From: Mycolicibacter heraklionensis
GTDB taxonomy: Bacteria; Actinomycetota; Actinomycetes; Mycobacteriales; Mycobacteriaceae
Reading direction: 5' to 3'
Length of the DNA stretch: 64,000 nucleotides
NCBI RefSeq assembly: GCF_019645815.1
Contig: NZ_CP080997.1
Span: 4,840,880-4,904,879 of the forward strand
Each line of letters opens with the position of its first letter. Within the stretch, counting starts at the first letter, position 1. This document shows, piece by piece, positions 9,185 through 18,390 of this stretch. The notes under the pieces were generated by a model. The model worked only from the letters and a program-made list of their open reading frames with translations, searched no databases and was not told the DNA's origin. The position numbers and the translations under genes were made by a program.

Positions 9185-10078
9185 TTACCTAATCGCGCCG
9201 ACGATCTCGCCGACCATCGCGCCCAGTTGCGACGACCACGACCCCCAGCCGTTGTCGCCGGGGGAGAAGTCGAAGTGACCGTTCTTGCCGCGCACCTGGC
9301 GGTACTGCATGTTGAAGTACCGGCCGCTGCCGGTCGCCTCGGACGGGTCGCCGATCATCGCGGCCGGGTTGGAGGCGCCGCCCATCGGGTTGTAGACCCA
9401 CACCCGGGTGTTGTTCTGCGCCAGCAGGGTGGCGTGCACGGTGGGGTCGTGCCACTTCCAGCGGCCCAGCTGGGGTGCCCCCCACATGCCGTACGGGTCC
9501 ACGCCGCCGAAGTTCTGCAGGCCGGCACTGATGACACCGCTCTCGGTGGTGTTGGCCGGCCCCAGGAAGCCCGACATCGAGCCGGCGAAGCCGAACCGGT
9601 CGGGGTGGAACGTGGCCAGCGCCATCGCCCCGTAGCCGCCCTGGGCCGCGCCGACCACGGCGTGGCCGCCCGGCGCCAGCCCTCGATTGGCCGCCAGCCA
9701 GTCCGGCAGCTCGCTGGACAGGAAGGTGTCCCACTGCTTGCTGCCGTCCTGCTCCCAGTTGGTGTACATGCTGTAGGCGCCGCCGGCCGGGGCCACGACC
9801 GAGACACCCTTGCCGGCCAGCGTGTTCATCGCGTTGCCCGCGGTCACCCAGTTACTCAGCTCGGGGTGGGCGTCGAACGCGTCGAGCAGGTACACCGCGT
9901 GCGGTCCCTGGTTGAGGAACGCCACCGGGATGTCGCGGCCCATCGACGGCGACGGGACCATCAGGTTCTCGAACTGTGCCGCGTGCGCGCCTGGGCTGAC
10001 GATCGTGCCCCCGCCCCACAACCCCAGCATCAGCACGGCCACGCACAGCGCCCGCAGCAACTTCGACAGTCCGCTCAT
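9185..10078 (-). CDS. fbpD: Secreted antigen-85-like protein FbpD (MPT51)
   Basis: This is a member of the antigen 85 alpha/beta-hydrolase family, secreted to the cell wall. The ATG at 10078 has GAGGTG as ribosome binding site and gives 297 residues with a signal peptide ending near AHA before QFENLMVPSPSMGRD. The nucleophile elbow that reads GLSMAGSSA in FbpA is here GAAQGGYGA, so the catalytic Ser is missing. This is the known hallmark of MPT51, which is thought to bind matrix proteins rather than transfer mycolates. The conserved C-terminal GHFDFSPGDNGWGSW replaces the catalytic-His region. It is immediately downstream of fbpA on the same strand. Confidence 0.95.
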   Translation of the reverse strand: MSGLSKLLRALCVAVLMLGLWGGGTIVSPGAHAAQFENLMVPSPSMGRDIPVAFLNQGPHAVYLLDAFDAHPELSNWVTAGNAMNTLAGKGVSVVAPAGGAYSMYTNWEQDGSKQWDTFLSSELPDWLAANRGLAPGGHAVVGAAQGGYGAMALATFHPDRFGFAGSMSGFLGPANTTESGVISAGLQNFGGVDPYGMWGAPQLGRWKWHDPTVHATLLAQNNTRVWVYNPMGGASNPAAMIGDPSEATGSGRYFNMQYRQVRGKNGHFDFSPGDNGWGSWSSQLGAMVGEIVGAIR

Positions 10079-10247
10079 ATCCACCTCGCTCGTCGGCACA
10101 GATTCTCCGGTGTTTCCACCCGCTGGTCGCGCGCCCAGACTCCGGGAGGTAGTCAATCACACGGCACTCGCGGGCAGGGCAGGAAACGGCCGACGGCGAC
10201 GACCCGAAGGTCGCCGCCGTCGGCGGTACATCTCTACTGCTCTGGGA

Positions 10248-11246
10248 CTACTCGCCCGAGCTGGTGCTCGCGCCGCCACCCGGCGTGGCGCCCAGGTGGG
10301 CCTGCAGGTCCGGCTTCATGGCCTGCAGCTGCTGACCCCAGTACTCCCAGCTGTGCGTGCCGTACTCCGGGAAGTTGAAGATCGCGTTGTTGCCACCGGC
10401 CGCGGTGTAGAGCTCCTGGAACTTCTTGTTCGCACCGATCATGAAGTTCTGCTCGAGGAACACGGCCGGGATGTTGTCGCCGCCCAGCTCGTTGGCCTTG
10501 CCGTTACCGCAGAAGACCCACAGCCGGGTGTTGTTGGCGACCAGCTTGTCGACGTTGACCGTCGGGTCGTTGCGCAACCACGCCGGGTCGTTGTCGTCGC
10601 CCCACATGTCGTTCTTCTTGTAGCCGCCGGCGTCACCCATCGACAGGCCGATCCAGCCCTTGCCGGTGGACGGGTTCAGGTAACCCGACAGCGAGCCCGC
10701 GTAGGTGAACTGGTTGGGGTGGTAGATCGCCAGCGTCATCGCCGAAGAACCGGCCATCGACAGACCGACCGCGGCGTTGCGGCTCTGGCTCACGCCGTAC
10801 TCCGAGGCCAGGTAGGCCGGCAGCTCGCTGGTGAGGAAGGTCTCCCACTTGTAGGTCTGGCAGCCGACCTTGCCGCAAGCCGGCTTGTACCAGTCGCTGT
10901 AGAAGCTGGACTGGCCACCGACCGGCATGATCACCGAGATGCCCGAGTTCAGGTACCACTCGAACGCCGGGGTGTTGATGTCCCAGCCGTTGAAGTCGTC
11001 CTGGGCCCGCATGCCGTCGAGCAGGTAGAGGCCCGGGGAGTCCGAACCACCGCTCTGGAACTGGACCTTGATGTCACGGCCCATACCCGCCGAAGGCACC
11101 TGCAGGTACTCGACCGGCAGACCGGGCCGGGAGAACGCGCTCGCCTCCGGGGTACCGCCGACGACACCGACCAGTCCCGCCAGCAGGGCCGCGCCACCGG
11201 CGGCGACCATCAACCTGTCAAGCAACTTCATCCTTGGCATCCTCAT
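10248..11246 (-). CDS. fbpA: Antigen 85 mycolyltransferase FbpA
   Basis: Antigen 85 transfers mycolic acids between trehalose monomycolate molecules and onto arabinogalactan, outside the membrane. The 332-residue product has a signal peptide with cleavage EASA before FSRPGLPVEYLQVPS (mature protein from about residue 38), the fibronectin-binding-like segment, two Cys in PACGKVGC, the nucleophile motif GLSMAGSSA, and the catalytic His in GTHSWEYWG. It ends with a Gly/Ser tail. The start is uncertain: in-frame ATGs at 11246, 11240 and 11231 are all possible. The gene could equally be called fbpC by sequence; the A paralogue is chosen from its place between aftB and fbpD. Confidence 0.93.
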   Translation of the reverse strand: MRMPRMKLLDRLMVAAGGAALLAGLVGVVGGTPEASAFSRPGLPVEYLQVPSAGMGRDIKVQFQSGGSDSPGLYLLDGMRAQDDFNGWDINTPAFEWYLNSGISVIMPVGGQSSFYSDWYKPACGKVGCQTYKWETFLTSELPAYLASEYGVSQSRNAAVGLSMAGSSAMTLAIYHPNQFTYAGSLSGYLNPSTGKGWIGLSMGDAGGYKKNDMWGDDNDPAWLRNDPTVNVDKLVANNTRLWVFCGNGKANELGGDNIPAVFLEQNFMIGANKKFQELYTAAGGNNAIFNFPEYGTHSWEYWGQQLQAMKPDLQAHLGATPGGGASTSSGE

Positions 11247-11526
11247 TCGTTCGTTGCCGTACTTTGCTCATAGCGTGGCCCGACTCGGACCCGATCTGTG
11301 CGTACCAACGCAACAGTGCCGGTGTAGTCAACCACAGAACGCCGGGAATCGAGAACCTCGGGGTTCTGCCTCCCGGTCCGCGAACCGGCCCGTTACCGGA
11401 ATTTTCTGCATTTGCCGCGCTGCGCTCACAAGAGCATTCCAGCCGGTGAGACCGGACGCGGTCGGTAGCTGCGCGGGTCGGGGAATGACGTCCGTCACAA
11501 TTTTTCCCTCGTCCCGTACCGGACAG
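11247..11526. other. Non-coding region between aftB and fbpA
   Basis: About 280 bases hold the presumed fbpA promoter and the aftB 3' end. A small hairpin is visible near 11352-11367 (AGAACC-TCGG-GGTTCT). A 12-base palindrome TGACG-TC-CGTCA lies at 11486-11497, next to a T/A-rich tract. No gene is seen. Roles are not assigned. Confidence 0.5.
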
Positions 11527-13545
11527 TCAGGGAACCTCCGGCGGCATCCCGGTGTAGAGCGGGCGGGTCGGTTCGGGCACAGCCAGTCCGCAGCGGATCA
11601 ATTCGTCGCGCGGGACCCGTTCGATCCGGTAGCGGGTGAAGCCCGGCGAGTGCAACACGTTGGACAGGAACCGGCGCGGGCCCATCGGCGCGCGCACCGA
11701 GCCCAGCACCGCCGCGGTGTCGGGGCAGCGCAGGGCCGCCTCCGCCTGGGCGATCCAGTCCTGGTCCAGGTACCCCGGGATCAGCGGGTACCACTTGACC
11801 CACGGGCCGTCAGCCACCACCCAGTCCCGGAACAGATCCTTGTCATGGCCGATCCGTCCGTGCTCCAGCCGTTCGGTGTGCGCCGCGATCGGATTGATCA
11901 GCCCGATCTGGTCCAGCACCCGGACGTCCAGGCCGGTGTTCATGCCCAGCATGCCCATGTTGGTGAAGAAGACAGTGTGCGGTCCGGTTCCGCCCGGGTC
12001 GGGTTCGGCGGGAACGCCGACCCCCGGGGGCACCGGCAGGATGACCGGCACCACGTCCCACTGGTCGTAGTTGCCCGACGGCAGCAGCAACGCCCCGTCG
12101 GGGGTGGCGGCGATCGTGGTCAACACCGCGCGCATCCGCGGATAACCGAGGTAGTCCGCGGCGGTCAGCGGGTGGGCGTTGCCGGTCGCCTGGGAGTAGA
12201 ACCGGCGCTCGTCGACGATCCCGGAGTAGGTGACACGGGTGGCGTCATCGCCCATCCCGTGCGAGTTGGCCGCCCACAGCGCCCAGCCGGCCACCGCCAG
12301 CCACAGCAGTCCGACGGCGCCGCTGAGCGGGTAGCCGGCCTCCCGGCGATAACGCGCGCCGTCGGGCAGCAGCACCGGAATGACCGCCACCGGGGCCAGC
12401 ATGCAGAACAGCGGCGCCAGCAGCACCCGCCCGTGCATGAAGTCGCCGCCCTGGCGCACCCAGTAGGCCGCCTGCAGCAGCCCGCTGAACACGAAGAAGC
12501 AGACCACCGCACCGGGGCTCTGCACCAGTCGGGCCCACGGGCCGACGCCGGGCGGTACCGGACGGCGCGGCCGGTAGCGCACGGCGGAGCCCACCCACAG
12601 CGCCGCACCCAGCGCCACCAGCAGCACCCCGGGCACCCACAGCGCGTAGGGGGCATTGAAGTTGGCCAGATAGATCATTCCCTGCGACCACTTGTCGCCG
12701 GCTGCGTCTTTGGCCAGCGCGGTCCCCGGCACCAGCAGGCCGTAGTAGCCCATCCGGAAGATCTGATACGCCACCGGCAGCGCGCCGCCCGCCACCAGGA
12801 TCAGCACCCGGGGCCGCCATGCCCGGGGCGCGGCGATCAACAGCATCACCAGCGCACCGCCGCCGATCAGCGCCAACTCGGGACGGACCAGCACACTGCA
12901 GCCGGCAATGAACGCCAGGCTTGCGGTGAAAAGGGCTCCGCGAGCACGGGATCGGGGCATCCGCAGCGCCTGCGACCAGCAGACCAGCATCCACCACAGC
13001 AGGCCGAGGTAGGCCAGCACCAGACCGGCCTCCAGGCCGGAGGTGGCGAAGTCCCGCGCCGGGGGCAGCGCGATGTAGACCAGCGCACCGGCCGGCAGCA
13101 GCAGCGCGCGGCGGCCCTGCAGGCTCGGCGCGTAGAGCCGGGCGGCACCCAGCATCAGCATCGCCACCCCGGCCAGGCTCAGCACCAGTGCGAAGACCAG
13201 CGCCACGTACTCCATGCGCACCGGCCCACCGAGCCAGCTGCCGAGATACATCAGGTACGTCCAGGCCGTGGAGGTATTGGCCTCCACGCGTTCGCCGGTG
13301 TTGAACACCGGGCCGTTGCCGGCCAGCAGGTTGCGCACGGTGCGCAGCACGATCAGTCCGTCGTCGGAGATCCAGCGCCGCCGCCACGCGCCGATGCCGA
13401 ACATCAACAGCACCAGCGCCACTCCGGCCCACGAGCTCAGCCGTACCGACGGGCTGTAGGAGACCGCGGGCCAGCCCAGCGGCCGGACCCGGGGGTCCGG
13501 CGCTCTGCTCCCCCGGGCCGAGCTAGCCGAAAGCGACGGCAGCAC
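11527..13545 (-). CDS. aftB: Terminal beta-(1,2)-arabinofuranosyltransferase AftB
   Basis: AftB adds the terminal beta-1,2-linked arabinofuranose of arabinogalactan and lipoarabinomannan, using decaprenyl-phosphoryl-arabinose. The 672-residue GT-C type membrane protein has an extracytoplasmic catalytic Asp motif (RRWISDDGLIVLRTVRN), about ten hydrophobic helices, and a soluble C-terminal domain with conserved FFTNMGMLGMNTGLDVRVLD and GPWVKWYPLIPGY. It starts at a GTG (13545) inside ubiA, giving a 23-bp overlap and an N-terminal extension of about 30 residues relative to M. tuberculosis. A later start would fall within the first membrane helix, so the extension is probably real. Confidence 0.94.
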   Translation of the reverse strand: MLPSLSASSARGSRAPDPRVRPLGWPAVSYSPSVRLSSWAGVALVLLMFGIGAWRRRWISDDGLIVLRTVRNLLAGNGPVFNTGERVEANTSTAWTYLMYLGSWLGGPVRMEYVALVFALVLSLAGVAMLMLGAARLYAPSLQGRRALLLPAGALVYIALPPARDFATSGLEAGLVLAYLGLLWWMLVCWSQALRMPRSRARGALFTASLAFIAGCSVLVRPELALIGGGALVMLLIAAPRAWRPRVLILVAGGALPVAYQIFRMGYYGLLVPGTALAKDAAGDKWSQGMIYLANFNAPYALWVPGVLLVALGAALWVGSAVRYRPRRPVPPGVGPWARLVQSPGAVVCFFVFSGLLQAAYWVRQGGDFMHGRVLLAPLFCMLAPVAVIPVLLPDGARYRREAGYPLSGAVGLLWLAVAGWALWAANSHGMGDDATRVTYSGIVDERRFYSQATGNAHPLTAADYLGYPRMRAVLTTIAATPDGALLLPSGNYDQWDVVPVILPVPPGVGVPAEPDPGGTGPHTVFFTNMGMLGMNTGLDVRVLDQIGLINPIAAHTERLEHGRIGHDKDLFRDWVVADGPWVKWYPLIPGYLDQDWIAQAEAALRCPDTAAVLGSVRAPMGPRRFLSNVLHSPGFTRYRIERVPRDELIRCGLAVPEPTRPLYTGMPPEVP

Positions 13546-14446
13546 CGATGGTTCCGATCCAGGCCAGCGCCATCAGCTGCAGCACCCGGTCGCGTCGCAG
13601 GATGTCCTCGGCTTCACCGGCCATGCCCCCGTCGACGTCGACCGCGTAGCGCAGGATCCCGACGACGATCGGGACGATCGACACCGCGTACCAAGAACCC
13701 GTGCCGTTGTCGCGCTCGAACGCGAACAGGCTGTAGCAGACCAGCATCGCGGTGGCCGACATCGTCCAGACGAACCGCAGGTAGGTGCCGGTGTAGCTCT
13801 CCAGCGACTTGCGGATTTTGGCACCGGTCTGTTCGGCCAGCTGTTTCTCGGCGTAGCGCTTGCCGGCCACCATGAACAGCGAACCGAACGCCATCACCAG
13901 CAGGAACCACTGCGACAGCGGGATGTTCGCCGCTACGCCGCCGGCGATCGCCCGCAGCAGATACGCCGACGACACGACGCAGATGTCCAGCACCGCTTGG
14001 TGTTTGAGCCCGAAGCAGTACGCCAGCTGCATGGCAAGATAGATGGCGATCACCAGGGCCAGGTTCGGGGTCAGCCACCAGGAGACGCCCAGCGCGAGCG
14101 CGCCGAGCAGCGCCGCCAGGGCGTAGGCCAGCCCGACCGGCACCACGCCGGCGGCGATCGGCCGGAATCGCTTGGTGGGATGCGCCCGGTCAGCCTCGAC
14201 GTCACGGGAGTCATTGACCAGGTAGATCGACGAGGCCGCCAGCGAGAACACCACGAACGCGATCAGCGCCTTACGGCCGACATCGGCGTAGTCGTACTGC
14301 ACGTCTCCGCCGAGCGCGGCCATCGGGGCGGCCAGCACCAGGACGTTCTTCACCCACTGGCGGGGCCGCATGGCCTTGATCACCCCGGAGAGCAGGTTGG
14401 CCGGCGGGCCGAGCTCCGACGTTCGATCGTGCGTTTCTGCGCTCAT
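13523..14446 (-). CDS. ubiA: Decaprenyl-phosphate phosphoribosyltransferase UbiA (DPPR synthase)
   Basis: This enzyme joins decaprenyl phosphate and PRPP to form decaprenylphosphoryl-5-phosphoribose, the first step to the arabinose donor of the cell wall. The 307-residue membrane protein belongs to the UbiA prenyltransferase superfamily. The first Asp-rich motif is NDSRDVEAD and the second lies near DVDGGMAGEAED; eight to nine hydrophobic helices follow the N-terminal MRPRQWVKNVLVLAAP. Its ATG overlaps the stop of the PAP2 gene by 4 bp, and its end overlaps aftB. Resistance mutations to ethambutol map in the M. tuberculosis orthologue. Confidence 0.94.
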   Translation of the reverse strand: MSAETHDRTSELGPPANLLSGVIKAMRPRQWVKNVLVLAAPMAALGGDVQYDYADVGRKALIAFVVFSLAASSIYLVNDSRDVEADRAHPTKRFRPIAAGVVPVGLAYALAALLGALALGVSWWLTPNLALVIAIYLAMQLAYCFGLKHQAVLDICVVSSAYLLRAIAGGVAANIPLSQWFLLVMAFGSLFMVAGKRYAEKQLAEQTGAKIRKSLESYTGTYLRFVWTMSATAMLVCYSLFAFERDNGTGSWYAVSIVPIVVGILRYAVDVDGGMAGEAEDILRRDRVLQLMALAWIGTIGAAVAFG

Positions 14447-15009
14447 CCCGAGTCTCCAGAGTTGTCCAGGCGGATCGCGGCGGCAGCGACCGCGGCTCCA
14501 ATCAGCGCGCCGGCGGCCACGTCGCTGGGATAGTGCACCCCGAGCACCATGCGCGACAGCGCCATCGGCGGTACCAGCGCCGCAGGCAGTGCTCCGCGCC
14601 GCAGCCCGGCGGCGCGACCCAGCAGGATGGCCGCCGCCGCGGTGGAGGTGGCGTGCGCCGAGGGGAAGCTCAAGGCACTGGGAGTGCCCACATTGACCGC
14701 GATCGCCGGATGGTTCGGGCGTTTGCGGCGCACGATGCGCTTGATGACGACCGCGGCGGCGTGTGCGGCCAGCGTTCCGGCGCCGGCCACCAGCCAGCTC
14801 CGGCGGCGCTGCGGCTGGATCAGGGCGCCGAGCGCCGCTACCGCCAGCCAGCCCAAGCTGTGCTCACCGAAATGCGACATCGCCCGGGCCACCGGCAGCA
14901 CGCCGGAGCGGCCGGTCAGTGCCGACTGCACCGCGACCAGCACAGCGTCTTCGCCGTGCGGGGGTACCGCGTCATCCAGATTCATGGGGTCCGGGTCGAA
15001 TTCGGTCAT
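14443..15009 (-). CDS. PAP2-type membrane phosphatase (Rv3807c homologue)
   Basis: This is a 188-residue membrane phosphatase of the PAP2 family. Three signature motifs are visible: KRIVRRKRPNHP (K-x6-RP), FPSAHATS (PSxH) and SRMVLGVHYPSDVAAG (SR-x5-H-x3-D). In the pathway it is proposed to remove the 5-phosphate from decaprenylphosphoryl-phosphoribose between UbiA and the epimerase DprE1/DprE2; this role rests on gene order. The ATG at 15009 overlaps the glfT2 stop by 4 bp and its own stop overlaps the ubiA ATG. The open frame runs 76 codons further upstream into glfT2, but that extension is a shadow. Confidence 0.9.
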   Translation of the reverse strand: MTEFDPDPMNLDDAVPPHGEDAVLVAVQSALTGRSGVLPVARAMSHFGEHSLGWLAVAALGALIQPQRRRSWLVAGAGTLAAHAAAVVIKRIVRRKRPNHPAIAVNVGTPSALSFPSAHATSTAAAAILLGRAAGLRRGALPAALVPPMALSRMVLGVHYPSDVAAGALIGAAVAAAAIRLDNSGDSG

Positions 15010-16901
15010 GACGACGTGGCACCGTCGGGAAGCAGCACCGTCTCCCACTGCTGCTTGCTCGCCAGCGTGGGCAGTGCCCGGCGGTAGGTCCGGCGCAGGG
15101 CGTCGAACCGGCGCGCCAGCTGATACTGCCGCCGCAGGGACTCGCGCAGCAGCGAGAACATCTTCTCCCGGTCGCGCTGCCGGTAGACCACACCGCGCCC
15201 GTCGGCGGTGGTGACGGTGACGCCGTCCTGGGTGCACAGCAGGAACCAGCGGGCGTCCTGGGTGGGGACGTTGAGCTGCGGGCGCCGATGGTGCTCCGGC
15301 TCGGTGGCCTTGAGGTTGTGCAGAATGCCGCGGGCCAGCCGATAGCCGATGGACAGCGGCTGCACCGGGGGCCGCATCGGCTTGCGGCGCTGCGAGGGGG
15401 CGGGCAGCTCACTGGCCGCCGGCAGCACCACGGCATCGGGATAGGTCTTGCGCAGCGCGTGAATGTCCGGCAGCGCCGACTCCAGAATCGAGAAGATGTG
15501 GTCGGGGCCGGCCATGAAGTCGTCCAGCGCCTTGTTCTGCACGGCGACGGTCGAATATTCCAGGCAGGCAAGGTGTTTCAGGGTGGCCTTGAGGTGGCTG
15601 CGGATCAGCCCGGAGATGTTGCCGTCCCAGTGCAGGGCTGCCACCATCAACCGGTTACGCAGGTGGAAGTACGCCTGCCAGTCGATCGCGTCGTCTTTGT
15701 CGCTCCAGGCCATGTGCCAGATCGCCGCCCCCGGCAGCGTGACGGTCGGATAGCCGTGTTCACCGGCGCGCAGCCCGTACTCGGCGTCGTCCCACTTGAT
15801 GAACGACGGCACCGGCTGACCGATCTCCTCGGCGACCGCGCGCGGGATCATGCACATCCACCAGCCGTTGAAGTCGACGTCGATGCGCCGGTGCAGATCC
15901 GGGGACTCGGCCAGCGCGTCGGTGGCGAAGTTGTGGTCGTACTCGGTGTGCGGGGCGTTGGTCCACATGAAGACGCCCGAGTCGACGACCTCACCCATGA
16001 TGTGCAGGTGCGAGGGCTCCTGCAGGTTGAGCATGTGCCCGCCGACCAGGGTGGGCGTCTTGGCGAACCGGTTCAGTGCCAGCGCCCGCAGGATCGAGTC
16101 CGGCTCGATGCGGATGTCGTCGTCCATGAACAGGATCTGTTCGCAGCCGGTGTTCTTCAGCGCCTCATACATGACCCGGCTGTAGCCCCCGGACCCGCCG
16201 AGGTTGGGCTGGTCGTGCATCGACAGCCGGTCTCCGAGTCCGGCTGCCGCGGCGGCGAAACCGGGGTGGTCGCGCACCTTGCGGGTGCCCTGGTCGGGGA
16301 CGATCACCGCGCTGATGACTTCGTCGACATCGGGGTCGGAGGTCAGTGCGAGCAGCGCGTTGACACAGTCGTCGGGCCGGTTGAAGGTCGGGATGCCGAC
16401 CGCGATGTCGGCCCGGCCGGGGGCCTCGATCGGGGCGTACCAACCGCCGTGGGCCAGCGTGACCGCGGTGTCGGTGGTGATGTCGAACCAGATCCAGCCA
16501 CCGTCCTCGAACGGCTGCAGACCGACCTCGAATTCGACCACCGTCGGGGTGTCACTGTTCTCGACAGACCCGAAAGGCTTGCCGTCCACCGCGATACGCG
16601 CACCGGTCGCCTTGGAGCGGTAGACGTCGACTCGCCCGGATCCGGTCAGCTCCAGACGCAACACCACCGATTCGAGGATCGACCAGCGACGCCAGTAGGA
16701 CGCCGGGAAGGCATTGAAGTACGTGGCGAACGAGACTTCGGATTCCTCGCCGATCTCCAGGCTGGTGCGGGTGAGCGGGTGCGCCCGCCGGCTGTTGGTC
16801 TCGGACTCCTCGATGTAGAGCTTGCGCACATCCAGCGGCTCACCCTGGCGCGGCAGGATGATCCGCGAAAGCCGGCTCACCGCTCGCGAACTGTCGGTCA
16901 T
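15006..16901 (-). CDS. glfT2: Galactofuranosyltransferase GlfT2
   Basis: GlfT2 polymerises the galactan of arabinogalactan by alternating beta-1,5 and beta-1,6 additions from UDP-galactofuranose. The 631-residue protein has an N-terminal beta-rich domain, a GT2-type GT-A domain with the metal-binding FMDDDIRIEPDS (DDD motif), a WDDAEYGLRAGEHG segment holding the proposed catalytic Asp, and HMAWSDKDD with the His ligand, then a C-terminal helical domain. The length fits the family (637 in M. tuberculosis). The ATG overlaps the glf stop by 4 bp, coupling it to the enzyme that makes its substrate. Confidence 0.96.
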   Translation of the reverse strand: MTDSSRAVSRLSRIILPRQGEPLDVRKLYIEESETNSRRAHPLTRTSLEIGEESEVSFATYFNAFPASYWRRWSILESVVLRLELTGSGRVDVYRSKATGARIAVDGKPFGSVENSDTPTVVEFEVGLQPFEDGGWIWFDITTDTAVTLAHGGWYAPIEAPGRADIAVGIPTFNRPDDCVNALLALTSDPDVDEVISAVIVPDQGTRKVRDHPGFAAAAAGLGDRLSMHDQPNLGGSGGYSRVMYEALKNTGCEQILFMDDDIRIEPDSILRALALNRFAKTPTLVGGHMLNLQEPSHLHIMGEVVDSGVFMWTNAPHTEYDHNFATDALAESPDLHRRIDVDFNGWWMCMIPRAVAEEIGQPVPSFIKWDDAEYGLRAGEHGYPTVTLPGAAIWHMAWSDKDDAIDWQAYFHLRNRLMVAALHWDGNISGLIRSHLKATLKHLACLEYSTVAVQNKALDDFMAGPDHIFSILESALPDIHALRKTYPDAVVLPAASELPAPSQRRKPMRPPVQPLSIGYRLARGILHNLKATEPEHHRRPQLNVPTQDARWFLLCTQDGVTVTTADGRGVVYRQRDREKMFSLLRESLRRQYQLARRFDALRRTYRRALPTLASKQQWETVLLPDGATSS

Positions 16902-18091
16902 GCCTTACTGCCCTCCCCCAGCGCCACCCCGTCGGCCAGGTGCGGCGCCAGGATGTTGTCGTACATGTTCAACGCACTGGCGATCGCCATGTGCATGTCC
17001 AGATATTGGTAGGTGCCCAGCCGCCCACCGAAGAGCACCTTCGCCGACTCCATCTCGGCCTTCGCGCGCGCCCGGTAGGACGTCAGCACCGCCCGGTCCG
17101 CCTCGGTGTTGATCGGGTAGTAGGGCTCGTCGGCGTCGTCGGCGAAACGCGAGTACTCCCGCATGATCACCGTCTTGTCGGCCGGGTAGTCCCGCTCCGG
17201 GTGGAAGTGCCGGAACTCGTGGATGCGGGTGTAGGGCACGTCGCCGTCGTTGTAGTTCATCACCGGCGTGCCCTGGAAGTCGCCGGTGGGCAGCACTTCG
17301 AGCTCGAAGTCCAGGGTCCGCCAGCCGAGCTTGCCTTCGGCGTAGTCGAAGTAGCGGTCCAGCGGCCCGGTATAGACCACCGGCGCGTCGGGGCTGGCCG
17401 CCCGGAGTCCGTCGCGAACGTCGAACCAGTCGGTGTCGAGCCGCACCTCGATGCGCTCGTCGGCCGCCATGTTCTCCAGCCACGCGGTGTAGCCGTCGAC
17501 CGGCAGACCTTCGTAGGTGTCGTTGAAGTAGCGGTTGTCGAAGGTGTAGCGCACCGGCAGCCGGGTGATGTTGGCCGCGGGGAGTTCCTTGGGGTCGGTC
17601 TGCCACTGCTTGGCGGTGTAGTCCTTGACGAACGCCTCGTACAGCGGGCGGCCGATCAGGCTGATCGCCTTCTCCTCGAGGTTCTGCGCGTCGGCGGTGT
17701 CGATCTCGGCAGCCTGTTCGGCGATCAGCGCCCGGGCTTCGTCGGGGGTGAAGTAGCGGCCGAAGAACTGCGACACCAGGCCCAGGCCCATCGGGAACTG
17801 GTAGGCCTGCCCGTCGTGCATGGCGAACACCCGGTGCTGGTAGCCGGTGAACTCGGTGAACTGTCGCACGTAGTCCCAGACCCTCTTATTAGAGGTATGG
17901 AACAGGTGCGCGCCGTACTTGTGGACCTCGATGCCGGTCTGCGGTTCCGCCTCGGAGTAGGCGTTGCCGCCGATGTGCGGGCGCTTCTCGACGACGAGAA
18001 CGCGCTTGCCGAGCTGCGTGGCTACGCGCTCGGCGATGGTCAGGCCGAAGAATCCGGAACCCACGACAAAGAGGTCAAAACGAGCGGTCAT
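16898..18091 (-). CDS. glf: UDP-galactopyranose mutase Glf
   Basis: Glf converts UDP-galactopyranose to UDP-galactofuranose using reduced FAD. The 397-residue product shows the FAD-binding VVGSGFFGLTIAER, VEKRPHIGGNAYSE, the mobile-loop region with Trp and Arg (KQWQTDPKELP, RLPVRYTFDNRYF) and the C-terminal FGGRLGTYQYLDMHMAI. The ATG at 18091 fits the family start; the frame is open 34 codons further up but without a ribosome binding site. A TACCCT box (18100-18105) lies 8 bases before this ATG, so transcription is probably leaderless, and this promoter likely drives the glf-glfT2-PAP2-ubiA-aftB operon. Confidence 0.96.
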   Translation of the reverse strand: MTARFDLFVVGSGFFGLTIAERVATQLGKRVLVVEKRPHIGGNAYSEAEPQTGIEVHKYGAHLFHTSNKRVWDYVRQFTEFTGYQHRVFAMHDGQAYQFPMGLGLVSQFFGRYFTPDEARALIAEQAAEIDTADAQNLEEKAISLIGRPLYEAFVKDYTAKQWQTDPKELPAANITRLPVRYTFDNRYFNDTYEGLPVDGYTAWLENMAADERIEVRLDTDWFDVRDGLRAASPDAPVVYTGPLDRYFDYAEGKLGWRTLDFELEVLPTGDFQGTPVMNYNDGDVPYTRIHEFRHFHPERDYPADKTVIMREYSRFADDADEPYYPINTEADRAVLTSYRARAKAEMESAKVLFGGRLGTYQYLDMHMAIASALNMYDNILAPHLADGVALGEGSKA

Positions 18092-18390
18092 CGGCGCCAA
18101 GGGTAGCCGACCAGCGCTCGCCCGCATCGTCGGCGCCCCGCCGCCCTCGCTTGCACGTTCACTATCGCCCGCCGATTCCGGGCACCTGGGCAATTGTCAG
18201 GGGCGTCGGGGCCGTCGTCACGCGCCGAGGAAGGGTTGGTAGCGGTTTCCTCACGATTCGATCTCGTCACTCTTTTCACACAAGTCACACGCGTACCGTC
18301 GGTCACGTAGGTCAGATGCAAGTGCAGTAAGCGCCACGATGGCCCCGAAGAAAGCGGGGCCGGACGGCAAAACATATTGAGGAGACTTCC
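18092..18390. other. Divergent promoter region between glf and erp
   Basis: About 300 bases separate the two divergent starts. The glf side carries TACCCT close to the start codon. The erp side ends with a clear GAGGAGA ribosome binding site eight bases before GTG and an AT-richer stretch (AAAACATATTGA) before it. The middle (about 18240-18305) is rich in TCAC/GTCAC motifs with no clear single palindrome. No gene is seen. Confidence 0.5.
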
